DNA of 64,000 bases from Rhizobium sp. Q54 (GTDB lineage Bacteria > Pseudomonadota > Alphaproteobacteria > SMXS01), in NCBI GenBank assembly GCA_945907245.1, contig CAMDTB010000010.1, positions 1 through 64,000 of the forward strand, in the 5' to 3' direction. The notes beneath the pieces are model-generated. The model ran no database searches and was not told the origin of the DNA. It saw only the letters and a program-made list of their open reading frames with translations. Of this stretch, positions 27,407-36,640 are shown piece by piece (position 1 is the stretch's first letter; each line of letters opens with the position of its first letter). The position numbers and the translations under genes were made by a program.

Positions 27407-28058
27407 TGACCACCTCGCGGAACCGTTCGATGCGGGCGGCGATCTCTCCGGGGCGGGTCTTGAACGCGGCGCGGTTGACGACGAGGCGGGAGCTGATCTC
27501 GGCGATGCGCTCGATCTCCACCAGGCCGTTGGCCTTCAGGGTGACACCCGTCGAGACCAGGTCGACGATACGGCGGCACAGACCCAGCGCCGGCGCCAGT
27601 TCCATGGCGCCGTTGAGCTTGATGCACTCCGCCTGCACGCCGCGGGCGGCGAAATGGGCGCGGGTGATGTTGGGATATTTGGTGGCGACACGGACATGGC
27701 TCCAGGTGCGCGGGTCGTCGCTCTGGCTCAGCTCGACCGGCTCGGCGACCGACAGCCGGCAGTGGCCGATGTTCAGGTCGAGCGGCGCGTAGATGCCGTC
27801 ATAGTCGAACTCCATCAGCACGTCGTTGCCGCAGACGCCGAGCTGGGCGCCGCCGAACGCCACGAAGGTGGCGACGTCGAAGCTGCGCACCCGGATGATC
27901 TCCAGGCCCGGATCGTTGGTGGCGAAGCGCAGCTTACGCGAGTTCTCGTCGTCGAAGTCCGGCTCCGGCTCGATGCCGGCCGCATGCAGCAGGGGACGCA
28001 CCTCCTTGAGGATGCGCCCTTTCGGCAGGGCCATGACGATCGGGTCCGTCGCGCTCAT
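27390..28058 (-). CDS. hisG: ATP phosphoribosyltransferase
   Basis: [37 protein letters not shown]; short-form HisG. Confidence 0.95.
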   Translation of the reverse strand: MSATDPIVMALPKGRILKEVRPLLHAAGIEPEPDFDDENSRKLRFATNDPGLEIIRVRSFDVATFVAFGGAQLGVCGNDVLMEFDYDGIYAPLDLNIGHCRLSVAEPVELSQSDDPRTWSHVRVATKYPNITRAHFAARGVQAECIKLNGAMELAPALGLCRRIVDLVSTGVTLKANGLVEIERIAEISSRLVVNRAAFKTRPGEIAARIERFREVVNAKAA

Positions 28059-28187
28059 GGTCGTTTCCGCTGTTTCTCGTGGGTCATTGGGTGCCCTAAC
28101 TGGGCCGTGTTCCGCGCGCGGCAAGGTTTAGTGACGAAAGGTGCGGAAATCAACGATGCTCACTGCTCGAGCGTTGAAGGGCGAGCC

Positions 28188-28427
28188 ATGAATTCACGTT
28201 TTTGGTTGCTCCGGATTGTCGTTGGCGCGTTCGTCGTGTCGGCGATACTCGGCCTTACCCCGATACATTGGTACGTGGAAAAAACGCTGTTCGGCGTGCC
28301 CGATGAATACCATCCGGAATTCCTGTGGTTGGGCTTTGGACTGCCGGTGGCTTTGGTCCTGATCATGATAGGTGCATACCCCGCTTGGCGGAGGCGCCCA
28401 AGTGCGAGCAAGTGTGACGCGCGATGA
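28188..28427 (+). CDS. Small membrane protein
   Basis: Two TM helices: MNSRFWLLRIVVGAFVVSAILGLTP...WLGFGLPVALVLIMIGAYPAW. Confidence 0.55.
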   Translation: MNSRFWLLRIVVGAFVVSAILGLTPIHWYVEKTLFGVPDEYHPEFLWLGFGLPVALVLIMIGAYPAWRRRPSASKCDAR

Positions 28428-28538
28428 ATTATCCTCGCACTTGCGCACGCCCCGGACCGGCCAAACCTGCCGATGATGTACACGCTGCGGGCGGTATGAG
28501 AGGAATGCTGACGAATTCCCGCTCGGATGACTGATGTC

Positions 28539-28569
28539 TGTGGTAGAATGTCGGGAAAATTCTACCACA
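28539..28569 (+). promoter_or_regulatory. Perfect 11-bp inverted repeat (9-bp spacer), candidate VapB operator
   Basis: TGTGGTAGAAT (28539-28549) and ATTCTACCACA (28559-28569), 10 bp upstream of vapB ATG. Confidence 0.75.
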
Positions 28570-28578
28570 TGGTGTCCG

Positions 28579-28824
28579 ATGGGACTGAACATTAAAAAGG
28601 AAGAGACACACGCCCTTGCCGCCGAGGTTGCCGAGCTTGCAGGTGAAACACTGACGCAAGCCGTCACCGTCGCACTTCAAGAGCGTTTGGAAAGGCTGAG
28701 ACAACGGCAGGATGCCGACGCCAAGATCCGGCGTGTGAAGCAGCTCCTTGATGAACTGGGTCCGATCGGTCCTCTTCCCGATCACGGCGAGCTTCTTTAT
28801 GACGAGCTGGGGCTCCCGAAATGA
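28579..28824 (+). CDS. vapB: VapB-type antitoxin
   Basis: MGLNIKKEETHALAAEVAELAGETLTQAVTVALQERLERL. Confidence 0.9.
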   Translation: MGLNIKKEETHALAAEVAELAGETLTQAVTVALQERLERLRQRQDADAKIRRVKQLLDELGPIGPLPDHGELLYDELGLPK

Positions 28825-29216
28825 TCGTGGATACCTCTGTACTCGTGGCCTTGGTCCGTAGGGAGCCCGAAGAGGATGCCTTTCTCGGCGCGTTGGCGAG
28901 TAGTCCGCGACCGGTTATCGCAAGTGCGAACTTTTTCGAAGCATGTATCGTCATCGACAGCGCCAAGCGTGACGACCTCAGCGAAACACTGGACAGCATC
29001 GTTGCGACACTCGATCTGGATATAGCGCCGGTCACCCGTCTCCATGTGGCAATAGCGCGAGATGCCTACCGAAAATTCGGCAAGGGTAACCATCATGCCC
29101 GGCTGAATTTCGGCGACTGCATTGCCTATGCCATGGCCAAGGCAAATGACGACGTATTGCTGTTCAAGGGCGACGACTTTTCCCAGACCGACATAAAGCC
29201 TGCGCTCAAGCGCTGA
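28821..29216 (+). CDS. vapC: VapC PIN-domain ribonuclease toxin
   Basis: MIVDTSVLVALVRREPE; ASANFFEACIVID; ARLNFGDCIAYAMAK; overlaps vapB by 4 nt. Confidence 0.95.
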   Translation: MIVDTSVLVALVRREPEEDAFLGALASSPRPVIASANFFEACIVIDSAKRDDLSETLDSIVATLDLDIAPVTRLHVAIARDAYRKFGKGNHHARLNFGDCIAYAMAKANDDVLLFKGDDFSQTDIKPALKR

Positions 29217-29351
29217 ATCCAACCGTTCCCTACTCGGGAATCTCTGTTATCCTCGCACCCGAAACGGGTGAGCTTCATGGCTTGCCGCTCCGCGCCTTCC
29301 TCTCTAGGATCGCGCGTGACTTTTATCGTGCTTCAAGGGGAGAGCCATCCA

Positions 29352-29780
29352 ATGGCCAAGCAGCAAGTTCCGGTCCAGGAAGGTCTGTTCACATGGCCGT
29401 CCGACAACCCGCAGCTCATCGCGCGGCGGGAGAAGAAGACGGGCCGCGTGTATTTTCCGGCCATCCACAACTACGTCGCCGACGAGGATTCCGAAGAGGT
29501 GCTGCTGGGCACCCGCGGCAAGCTCTATACCTGGACCATCCAGGGCTTCCTGCCGAAGAATCCGCCCTACAAGGGCCCGGAGACGGTCGAGACCTTCAAG
29601 CCCTACGGCGTCGGCTATATCGAGCTGCCGGGCGAGGTGATCGTGGAATCGCGCCTGACCACGGCCGATCCCAAGGAGCTGAAGATCGGCATGGAGATGG
29701 AAATGACCATCATTCCGTTCCGTGAAGACGAGAAGGGCAATGAGGTAGTCACTTTCGCGTTCGCCCCGGTCAAGGGCTGA
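29352..29780 (+). CDS. DUF35/OB-fold protein associated with thiolase
   Basis: MAKQQVPVQEGLFTWPSDNPQLIARREKKTGRVYFPA; immediately upstream of thiolase. Confidence 0.8.
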   Translation: MAKQQVPVQEGLFTWPSDNPQLIARREKKTGRVYFPAIHNYVADEDSEEVLLGTRGKLYTWTIQGFLPKNPPYKGPETVETFKPYGVGYIELPGEVIVESRLTTADPKELKIGMEMEMTIIPFREDEKGNEVVTFAFAPVKG

Positions 29781-29804
29781 GCGGACATATAGAGGAGACG
29801 GGAC

Positions 29805-30950
29805 ATGACGGACGTCTGCATCATCGGTATCGGTATCCACAAGTTCGGCCGCACGGACGGCATGAGCGGCCGCCAGCAGGGCGCCTACGCCGTGCGCGAG
29901 GCGCTGAAGGATTGCGGCCTGGAATGGCCGGACATCCAGTTCGCCTTCGGCGGCTCGGCCGCCGGCGGCAACGCTGATTCTCTGGTCAACGAGCTGGGCC
30001 TGACCGGCATCCAGTTCGTCAACGTGTCGAACGGCTGCGCCACGGGCGGCTCGGCCCTGCTGTCGGCCTATTCGGCGATCAAGGCGGGCCAGTACGACGT
30101 CGGCGTCGCGGTCGGCTTCGACAAGCACCCGCGCGGCGCGTTCAACGCCGATCCCAAGTCGTCGGGCCTTGAGACCTGGTACGGCGAGACCGGCCTGATG
30201 CTGACGACCCAGTTCTTCGGCATGAAGATCCAGAAGTACCTGCACGACCACGACCTTTCGCCGGAAGTCCTTGGTCTCGTGGCCCAGAAGGCGTTCCGTA
30301 ACGGCAAGCTCAACCCGAATGCATGGCGCCGCGAGGAAGTCGACCTCGGCACCATCATGAATTCGGAGATGCTGTCCGATCCGTTGACCAAGTACATGTT
30401 CTGCTCGCCGGCCGAAGGCGGCGTGGCGCTGATCCTGGCCAGCGAGAAGGTTGCCCGCCGCTACACCAACCGTCCGGTGTTCCTGCGCGCGGTGTCGATG
30501 AAGACCCGGCATTACGGCTCGTTCGAGGTGTTCAGCCCGTACCTGGCGCTGCAGCGCGCCCCGGCGCCGACCGTGTTCGCGTCGAAGGCTGCCTACGAGA
30601 TGGCCGGCCTGGGCCCGGAGGACATGCATGTCATCCAGATCCAGGACACCGAGTCGGGCGCCGAGATCATGCACATGGCCGAGAACGGCTTCTGCAAGGA
30701 TGGCGAGCAGGAAAAGCTGCTGCGTGAAGGCGCCACCGAGATCACCGGCCGCATGCCGATGAACACGGATGGCGGCTGCATCGCCAATGGTGAGCCGATC
30801 GGCGCGTCGGGCCTGCGCCAGGTCTACGAGGTCGTCCTGCAGCTCCGTGGCGAGGCGGGCGCGCGTCAGGTGCAGAACAACCCGAAGAGCGGCTACACCC
30901 ACGTGTACGGCGCACCGGGCCTGTCGGCCTGCACGATCCTGCAGAACTAG
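29805..30950 (+). CDS. Thiolase family protein (SCP-x/lipid-transfer type)
   Basis: VCIIGIGIHKFGRTDG; NVSNGCATGGSALL nucleophile region; NTDGGCIANGEPIGASGLRQVYE; GLSACTIL. Confidence 0.92.
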   Translation: MTDVCIIGIGIHKFGRTDGMSGRQQGAYAVREALKDCGLEWPDIQFAFGGSAAGGNADSLVNELGLTGIQFVNVSNGCATGGSALLSAYSAIKAGQYDVGVAVGFDKHPRGAFNADPKSSGLETWYGETGLMLTTQFFGMKIQKYLHDHDLSPEVLGLVAQKAFRNGKLNPNAWRREEVDLGTIMNSEMLSDPLTKYMFCSPAEGGVALILASEKVARRYTNRPVFLRAVSMKTRHYGSFEVFSPYLALQRAPAPTVFASKAAYEMAGLGPEDMHVIQIQDTESGAEIMHMAENGFCKDGEQEKLLREGATEITGRMPMNTDGGCIANGEPIGASGLRQVYEVVLQLRGEAGARQVQNNPKSGYTHVYGAPGLSACTILQN

Positions 30951-30972
30951 TCCGCGGGACAGAGTTGGAAGG

Positions 30973-31001
30973 GGCCCGGGCGGAAACGTCCGGGCCTTTT
31001 T
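30973..31001 (+). terminator. Rho-independent terminator after thiolase gene
   Basis: GGCCCGGGCG GAAA CGTCCGGGCC TTTTT. Confidence 0.85.
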
Positions 31002-31058
31002 CGTTTTGGCGCCGTGCTGCTATGCTTGACGGGTGTTGCGAGAAAAAGGGGACATTCC

Positions 31059-33230
31059 ATGGCCGAGATCAAGACGGCGATCTGCCGCTTCTGCCATTCC
31101 TTCTGCGGCATCAAGGTGACGATTGAGGACGGCAAGGCCGTCAAGGTGGTGGGCGACAAGGATAACCCGATGTATTTCGGCTACACCTGCGTCAAGGGCC
31201 GCCAGCTTCCGGCGCAGCACGACAATCCGGAACGCCTGCTGCACGCCCAGCGCCGCACGGGCGACGGCCACGAGCGCATCGCCTCCGAGGCGGCGCTCGA
31301 CGAGATCGCCGCCACCATCGGCCGGCTGATTGCAGAGCACGGCCCGCGTTCGGTGGCGCTGTATGCGGCGACGTACACTTTCCCTTATCCGGCTGGCCGG
31401 GCCATGGCGATGGCGTTGATGGATGCGATCGGCTCGCCCATGCGGTTCACCTCGGCCACCATCGACCAGCCGGGCAAGCCCATGTCGATGGCGCTGCACG
31501 GCCGCTGGCACGCGGGTCCGCAGCCCTATGCGGAGTCCGACGCCTGGATCCTGGTCGGCGCCAATCCCGTCGTTTCCAAATGGGGCGGCATTCCCCAGTA
31601 CAACCCGGCCAAGCGACTGCACGACGCCCTGAAGAACGGCCAGAAGCTGGTGGTCATCGATCCGCGCCTGACCGAGACCGCCGAGAAGGCGCACCTGCAC
31701 CTGCAGTGCAAGCCGGGCGAAGACCCGGCCATCCTGGCAGGCATCGCCAATGTGATGATCAGCGAAGGCATGATCGACGAGGCGTTTCTCGCCGCCGAGG
31801 TTGACGGCTTCGAGGCGTTCAGGGCAGCGGTCGCGCCGTTCACGCCCGACTATGTTGCGCGGCGCGCCGGCGTGCCAGCCGAACAGATCGTCGAGGCGGC
31901 CCGCATCTTCGGCTCGGCCCGGCGCGGCATGATCACCGCCGGCACCGGCCCCAACATGGCGCCGCGCGGCACGCTGACCGAATATCTGGTGCTGGCCATC
32001 AACACCATCGCCGGCCGCTGGCTGCGCGAGGGCGAGAAGGTGCCGAACCCGTTCGTGCTGATCCCGGAGCGCCACGGCAAGGCGCAGGCCGAGAAGAAGC
32101 CGAAGCCGTGGGGCTATGGCGAGCAGCTTCGCGTGCGCGGCCTTGGCGAGAACGCCAGCGGACTGACACCGGCGGCGCTGGCCGAGGAGATCCTGCTCGA
32201 CGGCGAGGGGCAGGTCAGGGCGCTGATGTGCGTCGGCGGCAACCCGATGGCGGCGTGGCCCGACCAGATGCGGACCTACGAGGCAATGAAGAAGCTGGAG
32301 CTACTCGCGACCATCGACATCAAGATGTCGGCAACGGCCAAGGTGGCGCATTACGTGCTGCCCGCGGCCTTGGGCCTCGAGGCGCCGGCCATCACCATCT
32401 CCAACGAGAACGCCTGGTTCTACGGCTCGGCGACCGGCTATCCGGATCCCTATGCCCAGTACCAGCCCAAGCTGGTCGAGCCGCCGGCCGGCGCCGACGT
32501 GCTGGAGGAATGGGAGGTGTTCTACGGCATCGGCCAGCGGCTGGGGCTGCAGCTGCGCATCAACGGCCAGGACGTCGACATGGTGAACAAGCCGACCACG
32601 GACGACCTGTTCGAGATGATCTGCCGCGGCTCGCGCATCCCGCTGTCCGAAGTGAAGAAGTACCCGCACGGCCACATCTTCGACGATCCGGACATGATGG
32701 TGCTGCCCAAGGACGAAGGCTGGGCGGAGACGCTGGACGTCGGCCATCCGGAGATGATGCAGGAACTGGCCGAAGTGCTCGCCGAGCCGGAGACGAACGA
32801 CGCCGGTCACACGCTCGTGGCCGACTTCGGCTACCGGCTGGTCAGCCGCCGCCTCAACGACGTCTACAATTCATCGGGACGGGACCTGCCAGCGCTGACC
32901 CGCAACCACCATTACAATCCGGCCTTCATGAACCCGGGCGACCTGGCCGCGCTGGGCCTGCGCGCCGGTGACGTCATCCGCATCGCGTCGGACCACGGCT
33001 CGATCCTCGGCGTTGCCGAGGAAGCGGCCGATGTCCGGCCGGGCGTGATCTCCATGGCCCACTCGTTCGGCGACGCGCCCCAGTTCGACAACCAGCTGTT
33101 CTTCATCGGCTCGAACACCGGCCGCCTGACCGACGTGACCAGGGACTTCGATGCCCGCACCGGCATGCCGCGCATGAGCGCCATTCCCGTCAGCATCACG
33201 CGGGCGGAAGCGAGCTGGGCGGCGGAGTGA
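31059..33230 (+). CDS. Molybdopterin-dependent oxidoreductase (formate dehydrogenase/DMSO reductase superfamily)
   Basis: CRFCHSFCGIKVTIEDG...GYTCVKG Fe-S motif; WILVGANPVVSKWG; C-terminal molydopterin dinucleotide-binding region. Confidence 0.92.
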   Translation: MAEIKTAICRFCHSFCGIKVTIEDGKAVKVVGDKDNPMYFGYTCVKGRQLPAQHDNPERLLHAQRRTGDGHERIASEAALDEIAATIGRLIAEHGPRSVALYAATYTFPYPAGRAMAMALMDAIGSPMRFTSATIDQPGKPMSMALHGRWHAGPQPYAESDAWILVGANPVVSKWGGIPQYNPAKRLHDALKNGQKLVVIDPRLTETAEKAHLHLQCKPGEDPAILAGIANVMISEGMIDEAFLAAEVDGFEAFRAAVAPFTPDYVARRAGVPAEQIVEAARIFGSARRGMITAGTGPNMAPRGTLTEYLVLAINTIAGRWLREGEKVPNPFVLIPERHGKAQAEKKPKPWGYGEQLRVRGLGENASGLTPAALAEEILLDGEGQVRALMCVGGNPMAAWPDQMRTYEAMKKLELLATIDIKMSATAKVAHYVLPAALGLEAPAITISNENAWFYGSATGYPDPYAQYQPKLVEPPAGADVLEEWEVFYGIGQRLGLQLRINGQDVDMVNKPTTDDLFEMICRGSRIPLSEVKKYPHGHIFDDPDMMVLPKDEGWAETLDVGHPEMMQELAEVLAEPETNDAGHTLVADFGYRLVSRRLNDVYNSSGRDLPALTRNHHYNPAFMNPGDLAALGLRAGDVIRIASDHGSILGVAEEAADVRPGVISMAHSFGDAPQFDNQLFFIGSNTGRLTDVTRDFDARTGMPRMSAIPVSITRAEASWAAE

Positions 33231-33269
33231 CGGTCGAGGACAGGGATATGACTGCCATATTCTGAGTTC

Positions 33270-34466
33270 ATGCTGCTCCGAATCCTCGTCAGCCTGCTTC
33301 TGGTCTTCACTGCCGCGCCGGCCGCCGCCGACGTTCGCGTATCGGGTAGCGACATTCTGTTGAACGGCAAGCCTTTCCAGGCGCGGGGCGCGGGCGGAGA
33401 AGTGCGGCTCGACGTGCTGAAGCAACTCGGTGCGACCGTGGTGCGCACCTATGGCGACCCGCCGGATGCCGTTCTCGACCAGGCGCAGAAGCTGGGGCTG
33501 AAAGTCATCGTCGGCTTCTGGCTGGAGCATCCGCGGCGCGGCTTCGACTACGACGAACCGGTCCAGGCCAATGCCCAGCTGGAACGGCTCGCCGCCTTCG
33601 TGAAGCGCTACAGGGACCATCCGGCGCTGCTGATGTGGGGCGTCGGCAACGAGGTCGAGGCGGAGCTGGACGACGACAGCCAGGTGTGGCCCGGCATCGG
33701 CCAGGCGGCGCGGCTGGTCCGCCGGCTCGATCCCCACCATCCTGTCATGGCGGTGCTGGCGGAGGCGGGCGACGGCAAGGTCGCGAAGCTGATGCGGGCG
33801 GCGCCCGACGTGGACGTGCTGGGCGTCAATTCCTATGGCGACGCGCTGCCCAGCCTTCCCGAGCGGGTACGGGCGCAGGGCTGGAACGGACCGCTGGTCG
33901 TCACCGAGATGGGCGCGATCGGCCAGTGGCAGGCCCAGCGCAAGCCCTGGGGCGCCATGATCGAGCCGTCCAGCACAGCCAAGGCCTCGCTGTTGCGCAG
34001 CTACCTGTCGGCGCTCGGCCCGGCGACACAGGGCCAGATCCTGTTCTACTGGGGCCAGAAGCAGGAGGTGACGCCCACCTGGCACAGCCTGCTGCTGCCC
34101 GACGGCTCGTGGACCGAGACCGCCGAGGCCATGGCGCAGGCCTGGGGTGGTCGCACGCCGGGCGGCAATCGCGCGCCGCGGATCGGCCGCTTCGACATGG
34201 AGGCGGGCCGCGCAGTGCTCGAGGCGGCCGATCCAGACGGCGACACGCTCGCCGTGCAGTGGTCGGTGATGGCCGAGAGCACGGATTTGCGCAAGGGCGG
34301 CGATATCGAGGCCGTGCCGCCCGGCCATGCCGAGGCGCTGCTGTCGTCGGACCATGCCGGCGCAAGGCTGGGCACGCTGCCGGCCGGGCAATACCGTCTG
34401 TTCGTCACGGTGAGGGACGGCAAGGGCGCCGCTGCGACGGCGAACCTACCCTTCCTGGTGAACTGA
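33270..34466 (+). CDS. Secreted clan GH-A-like TIM-barrel glycoside hydrolase with C-terminal Ig-like domain
   Basis: Signal peptide; LLMWGVGNEVE (acid/base NE) and LVVTEMGAIG (nucleophile E); ADPDGDTLAVQW...YRLFVTVRDGKGA. Confidence 0.75.
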   Translation: MLLRILVSLLLVFTAAPAAADVRVSGSDILLNGKPFQARGAGGEVRLDVLKQLGATVVRTYGDPPDAVLDQAQKLGLKVIVGFWLEHPRRGFDYDEPVQANAQLERLAAFVKRYRDHPALLMWGVGNEVEAELDDDSQVWPGIGQAARLVRRLDPHHPVMAVLAEAGDGKVAKLMRAAPDVDVLGVNSYGDALPSLPERVRAQGWNGPLVVTEMGAIGQWQAQRKPWGAMIEPSSTAKASLLRSYLSALGPATQGQILFYWGQKQEVTPTWHSLLLPDGSWTETAEAMAQAWGGRTPGGNRAPRIGRFDMEAGRAVLEAADPDGDTLAVQWSVMAESTDLRKGGDIEAVPPGHAEALLSSDHAGARLGTLPAGQYRLFVTVRDGKGAAATANLPFLVN

Positions 34467-34523
34467 CCAGTGGCGCGTTTTGCCCGCTGCTCCTAAGCTC
34501 TTCGTCGAACAGGGGAGAACCAC

Positions 34524-35096
34524 ATGAGCGATCTGGACGACGTGCTGGCGCGGCTGGCGGCGGTGGAAGCAGAACTGGAGCGGCAGAAGGACCTGCGCGC
34601 CATCGAGGATCTGCTGGTGCGGTATTCGCGGGCGCTGGACTGGCTCGACGACGCCATGCTCGATTCCGTGTTCTACGATGACGCCGAGATCGACTACGGC
34701 TTCTTCAAGGGCAGCGGCAAGGACTTCAAGCCGCGGCTGATGGAGGTCGAGCACGGCGTCGGCCGGCGCTGGCATTTCACCAGCCAGCTCAAGATGGACC
34801 TGCATGGCGATACCGCCGAGGTGGAAAGCTACAATCTCAGCCTGTCGCTGCCGAACGAGACACCGGCGGACAAGGCGCCCTATGCGATCTTCTTCGGCTT
34901 CTACAAGGACCGGGTGCTGAAGCGGGGCGGCAAGTGGGGGATCATCGCCCGCAAGCACATCCTGGTCAGCGGCTCGCCGCTGGCCGAGATCGCCATGGAC
35001 GGCGACATGGGCATGCTCAACCAGATCGGCATGACCGGGCCGAGCCATCCGGACTATCGCCCGCTGACGCGCGCGCCGAAGCTCGACGCGGCGTAG
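34524..35096 (+). CDS. SnoaL/NTF2-like domain protein
   Basis: LRAIEDLLVRYSRALDWLDDAMLDSVFYDDAEIDYGFFKG. Confidence 0.85.
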   Translation: MSDLDDVLARLAAVEAELERQKDLRAIEDLLVRYSRALDWLDDAMLDSVFYDDAEIDYGFFKGSGKDFKPRLMEVEHGVGRRWHFTSQLKMDLHGDTAEVESYNLSLSLPNETPADKAPYAIFFGFYKDRVLKRGGKWGIIARKHILVSGSPLAEIAMDGDMGMLNQIGMTGPSHPDYRPLTRAPKLDAA

Positions 35097-35099
35097 GCG

Positions 35100-36494
35100 T
35101 CACTGGGAGATCTGCTCCAGCTCGAGCCTGCGGGTGCGCGGGCCCCAGAAGCCGATCGACAGCACCACCATCAGCATGGCGAAGGCGATCAGGCCGAAGA
35201 CCGCGGCCGTGCCGCCCACATACAGCATGTAGCCGATCATGAAGCTGATGAAGATGGTGCTGAGCCGGCTGAGCGAATAGGTGAAGCCAACGGCGCGGGC
35301 GCGGATGCGCGTTGGGTACAGCTCGGCCTGATAGCCGTGGAACGCATAGGACATGATGTTCTTCGACAGCGTGATCAGCACGCCGCACAGGATCAGCGGC
35401 GCCATGGCGCTCTGCATGGCGAACAGCACGCCGAAAACGCCGACGCCAGCGGCCGCGCCCACCAGCTGCCACTTGCGCTCGAACCGGTCGGCGAAGGCGA
35501 TGGCGAGCAGCGGACCGAACGGCGCGGCGATGGCGATGATGAAGGCATAGTGCAGGCTGCGCTCGACATTGATGCCGGTCTGCTGGGCGATCAGCGTCGG
35601 CACCCAGGACGAGAAGCCGTAGAAGCCGATGGTCTGGAAGAACTGGAACACCATCAGCATGATCGTGCGGCTGCGGTAGGCCGGGGAAAAGATCTCCATC
35701 AGGTTGCCCTTGGGCTCGACCTTCTCGACCGAGTGGGCGGCGGGCTCGGGCAGCGGCGCGCCTTTCAGGTCGGCGGTCACCTTGGCTTCGATGGCGGCGG
35801 TGATGGCCTCGGCCTCGTCCAGCCGGCCCTGGTTGATCAGCCACCGGGGGCTTTCCGGCACGGCGCGGCGAATGAACCATACGGCGAGCGCCCCGGCCGA
35901 GCCGATGATCGCCACCCAGCGCCAGCCGTCGAGGCCGAGCGGCGACAGCGGCACCAGCAGCCAGGAGACGAAGGCCACGATGGGCACGACCGTGAACTGC
36001 ACGACATGGTTGAAGGCAAAGGCGCGGCCCCGGACCTTTTTCGGCGCCAATTCGGAGATGTAGGTGTCGATGGTCACCAGCTCGACGCCGATGCCGATGC
36101 CGGCGATCAGCCGCCACAGGCAGATGCTCGTGCCGGTGTCCTGGAAGGCCATCACCAGCGTGGCGGCGCTGTACCACAGCATGGACCAGGTGAAGATGGT
36201 ACGGCGTCCATACCGGTCGGCCACATAGCCGAACAGGAAGGTGCCGATGAACAGCCCGGCGAAAGTGGAGGCGACGAACAACGCCGGGCCGGTGAAGATG
36301 GCGACCTTCACGTCGGCGAACAGCCCGGCCTTCACCATCCCCGGCATGACGTAGGCGGTCATGAACAGGTCGTAGAACTCGAACATGCCGCCGAGCGACA
36401 GCAGGCCGATCAGCACCCAGACATGCCGCGTGCCGGGAAGCCGGTCGAGCCGCGCGAGTATAGCCGCTGAGCGGGCCGGGTCGTTGACAGTCAT
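35100..36494 (-). CDS. MFS transporter (sugar/aromatic acid porter type)
   Basis: 12-TM pattern; FLFGYVADRYGRRTIF; RLIAGIGIGVELVTIDTYISELAPKKVRG. Confidence 0.92.
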   Translation of the reverse strand: MTVNDPARSAAILARLDRLPGTRHVWVLIGLLSLGGMFEFYDLFMTAYVMPGMVKAGLFADVKVAIFTGPALFVASTFAGLFIGTFLFGYVADRYGRRTIFTWSMLWYSAATLVMAFQDTGTSICLWRLIAGIGIGVELVTIDTYISELAPKKVRGRAFAFNHVVQFTVVPIVAFVSWLLVPLSPLGLDGWRWVAIIGSAGALAVWFIRRAVPESPRWLINQGRLDEAEAITAAIEAKVTADLKGAPLPEPAAHSVEKVEPKGNLMEIFSPAYRSRTIMLMVFQFFQTIGFYGFSSWVPTLIAQQTGINVERSLHYAFIIAIAAPFGPLLAIAFADRFERKWQLVGAAAGVGVFGVLFAMQSAMAPLILCGVLITLSKNIMSYAFHGYQAELYPTRIRARAVGFTYSLSRLSTIFISFMIGYMLYVGGTAAVFGLIAFAMLMVVLSIGFWGPRTRRLELEQISQ

Positions 36495-36640
36495 GAACTC
36501 TTCCCCTCGCGGCCTGGCGCCATGGCAGGCTCTTGTGCCGGCCACACTTTATCCGTGTCGCCGGGCTTGTCGAGGGGTTGGGCTTGCATCGGGTGACGGC
36601 CGCCGCCTAATGTCGCGGCCTGAACCAGCAGGGGTGAACG

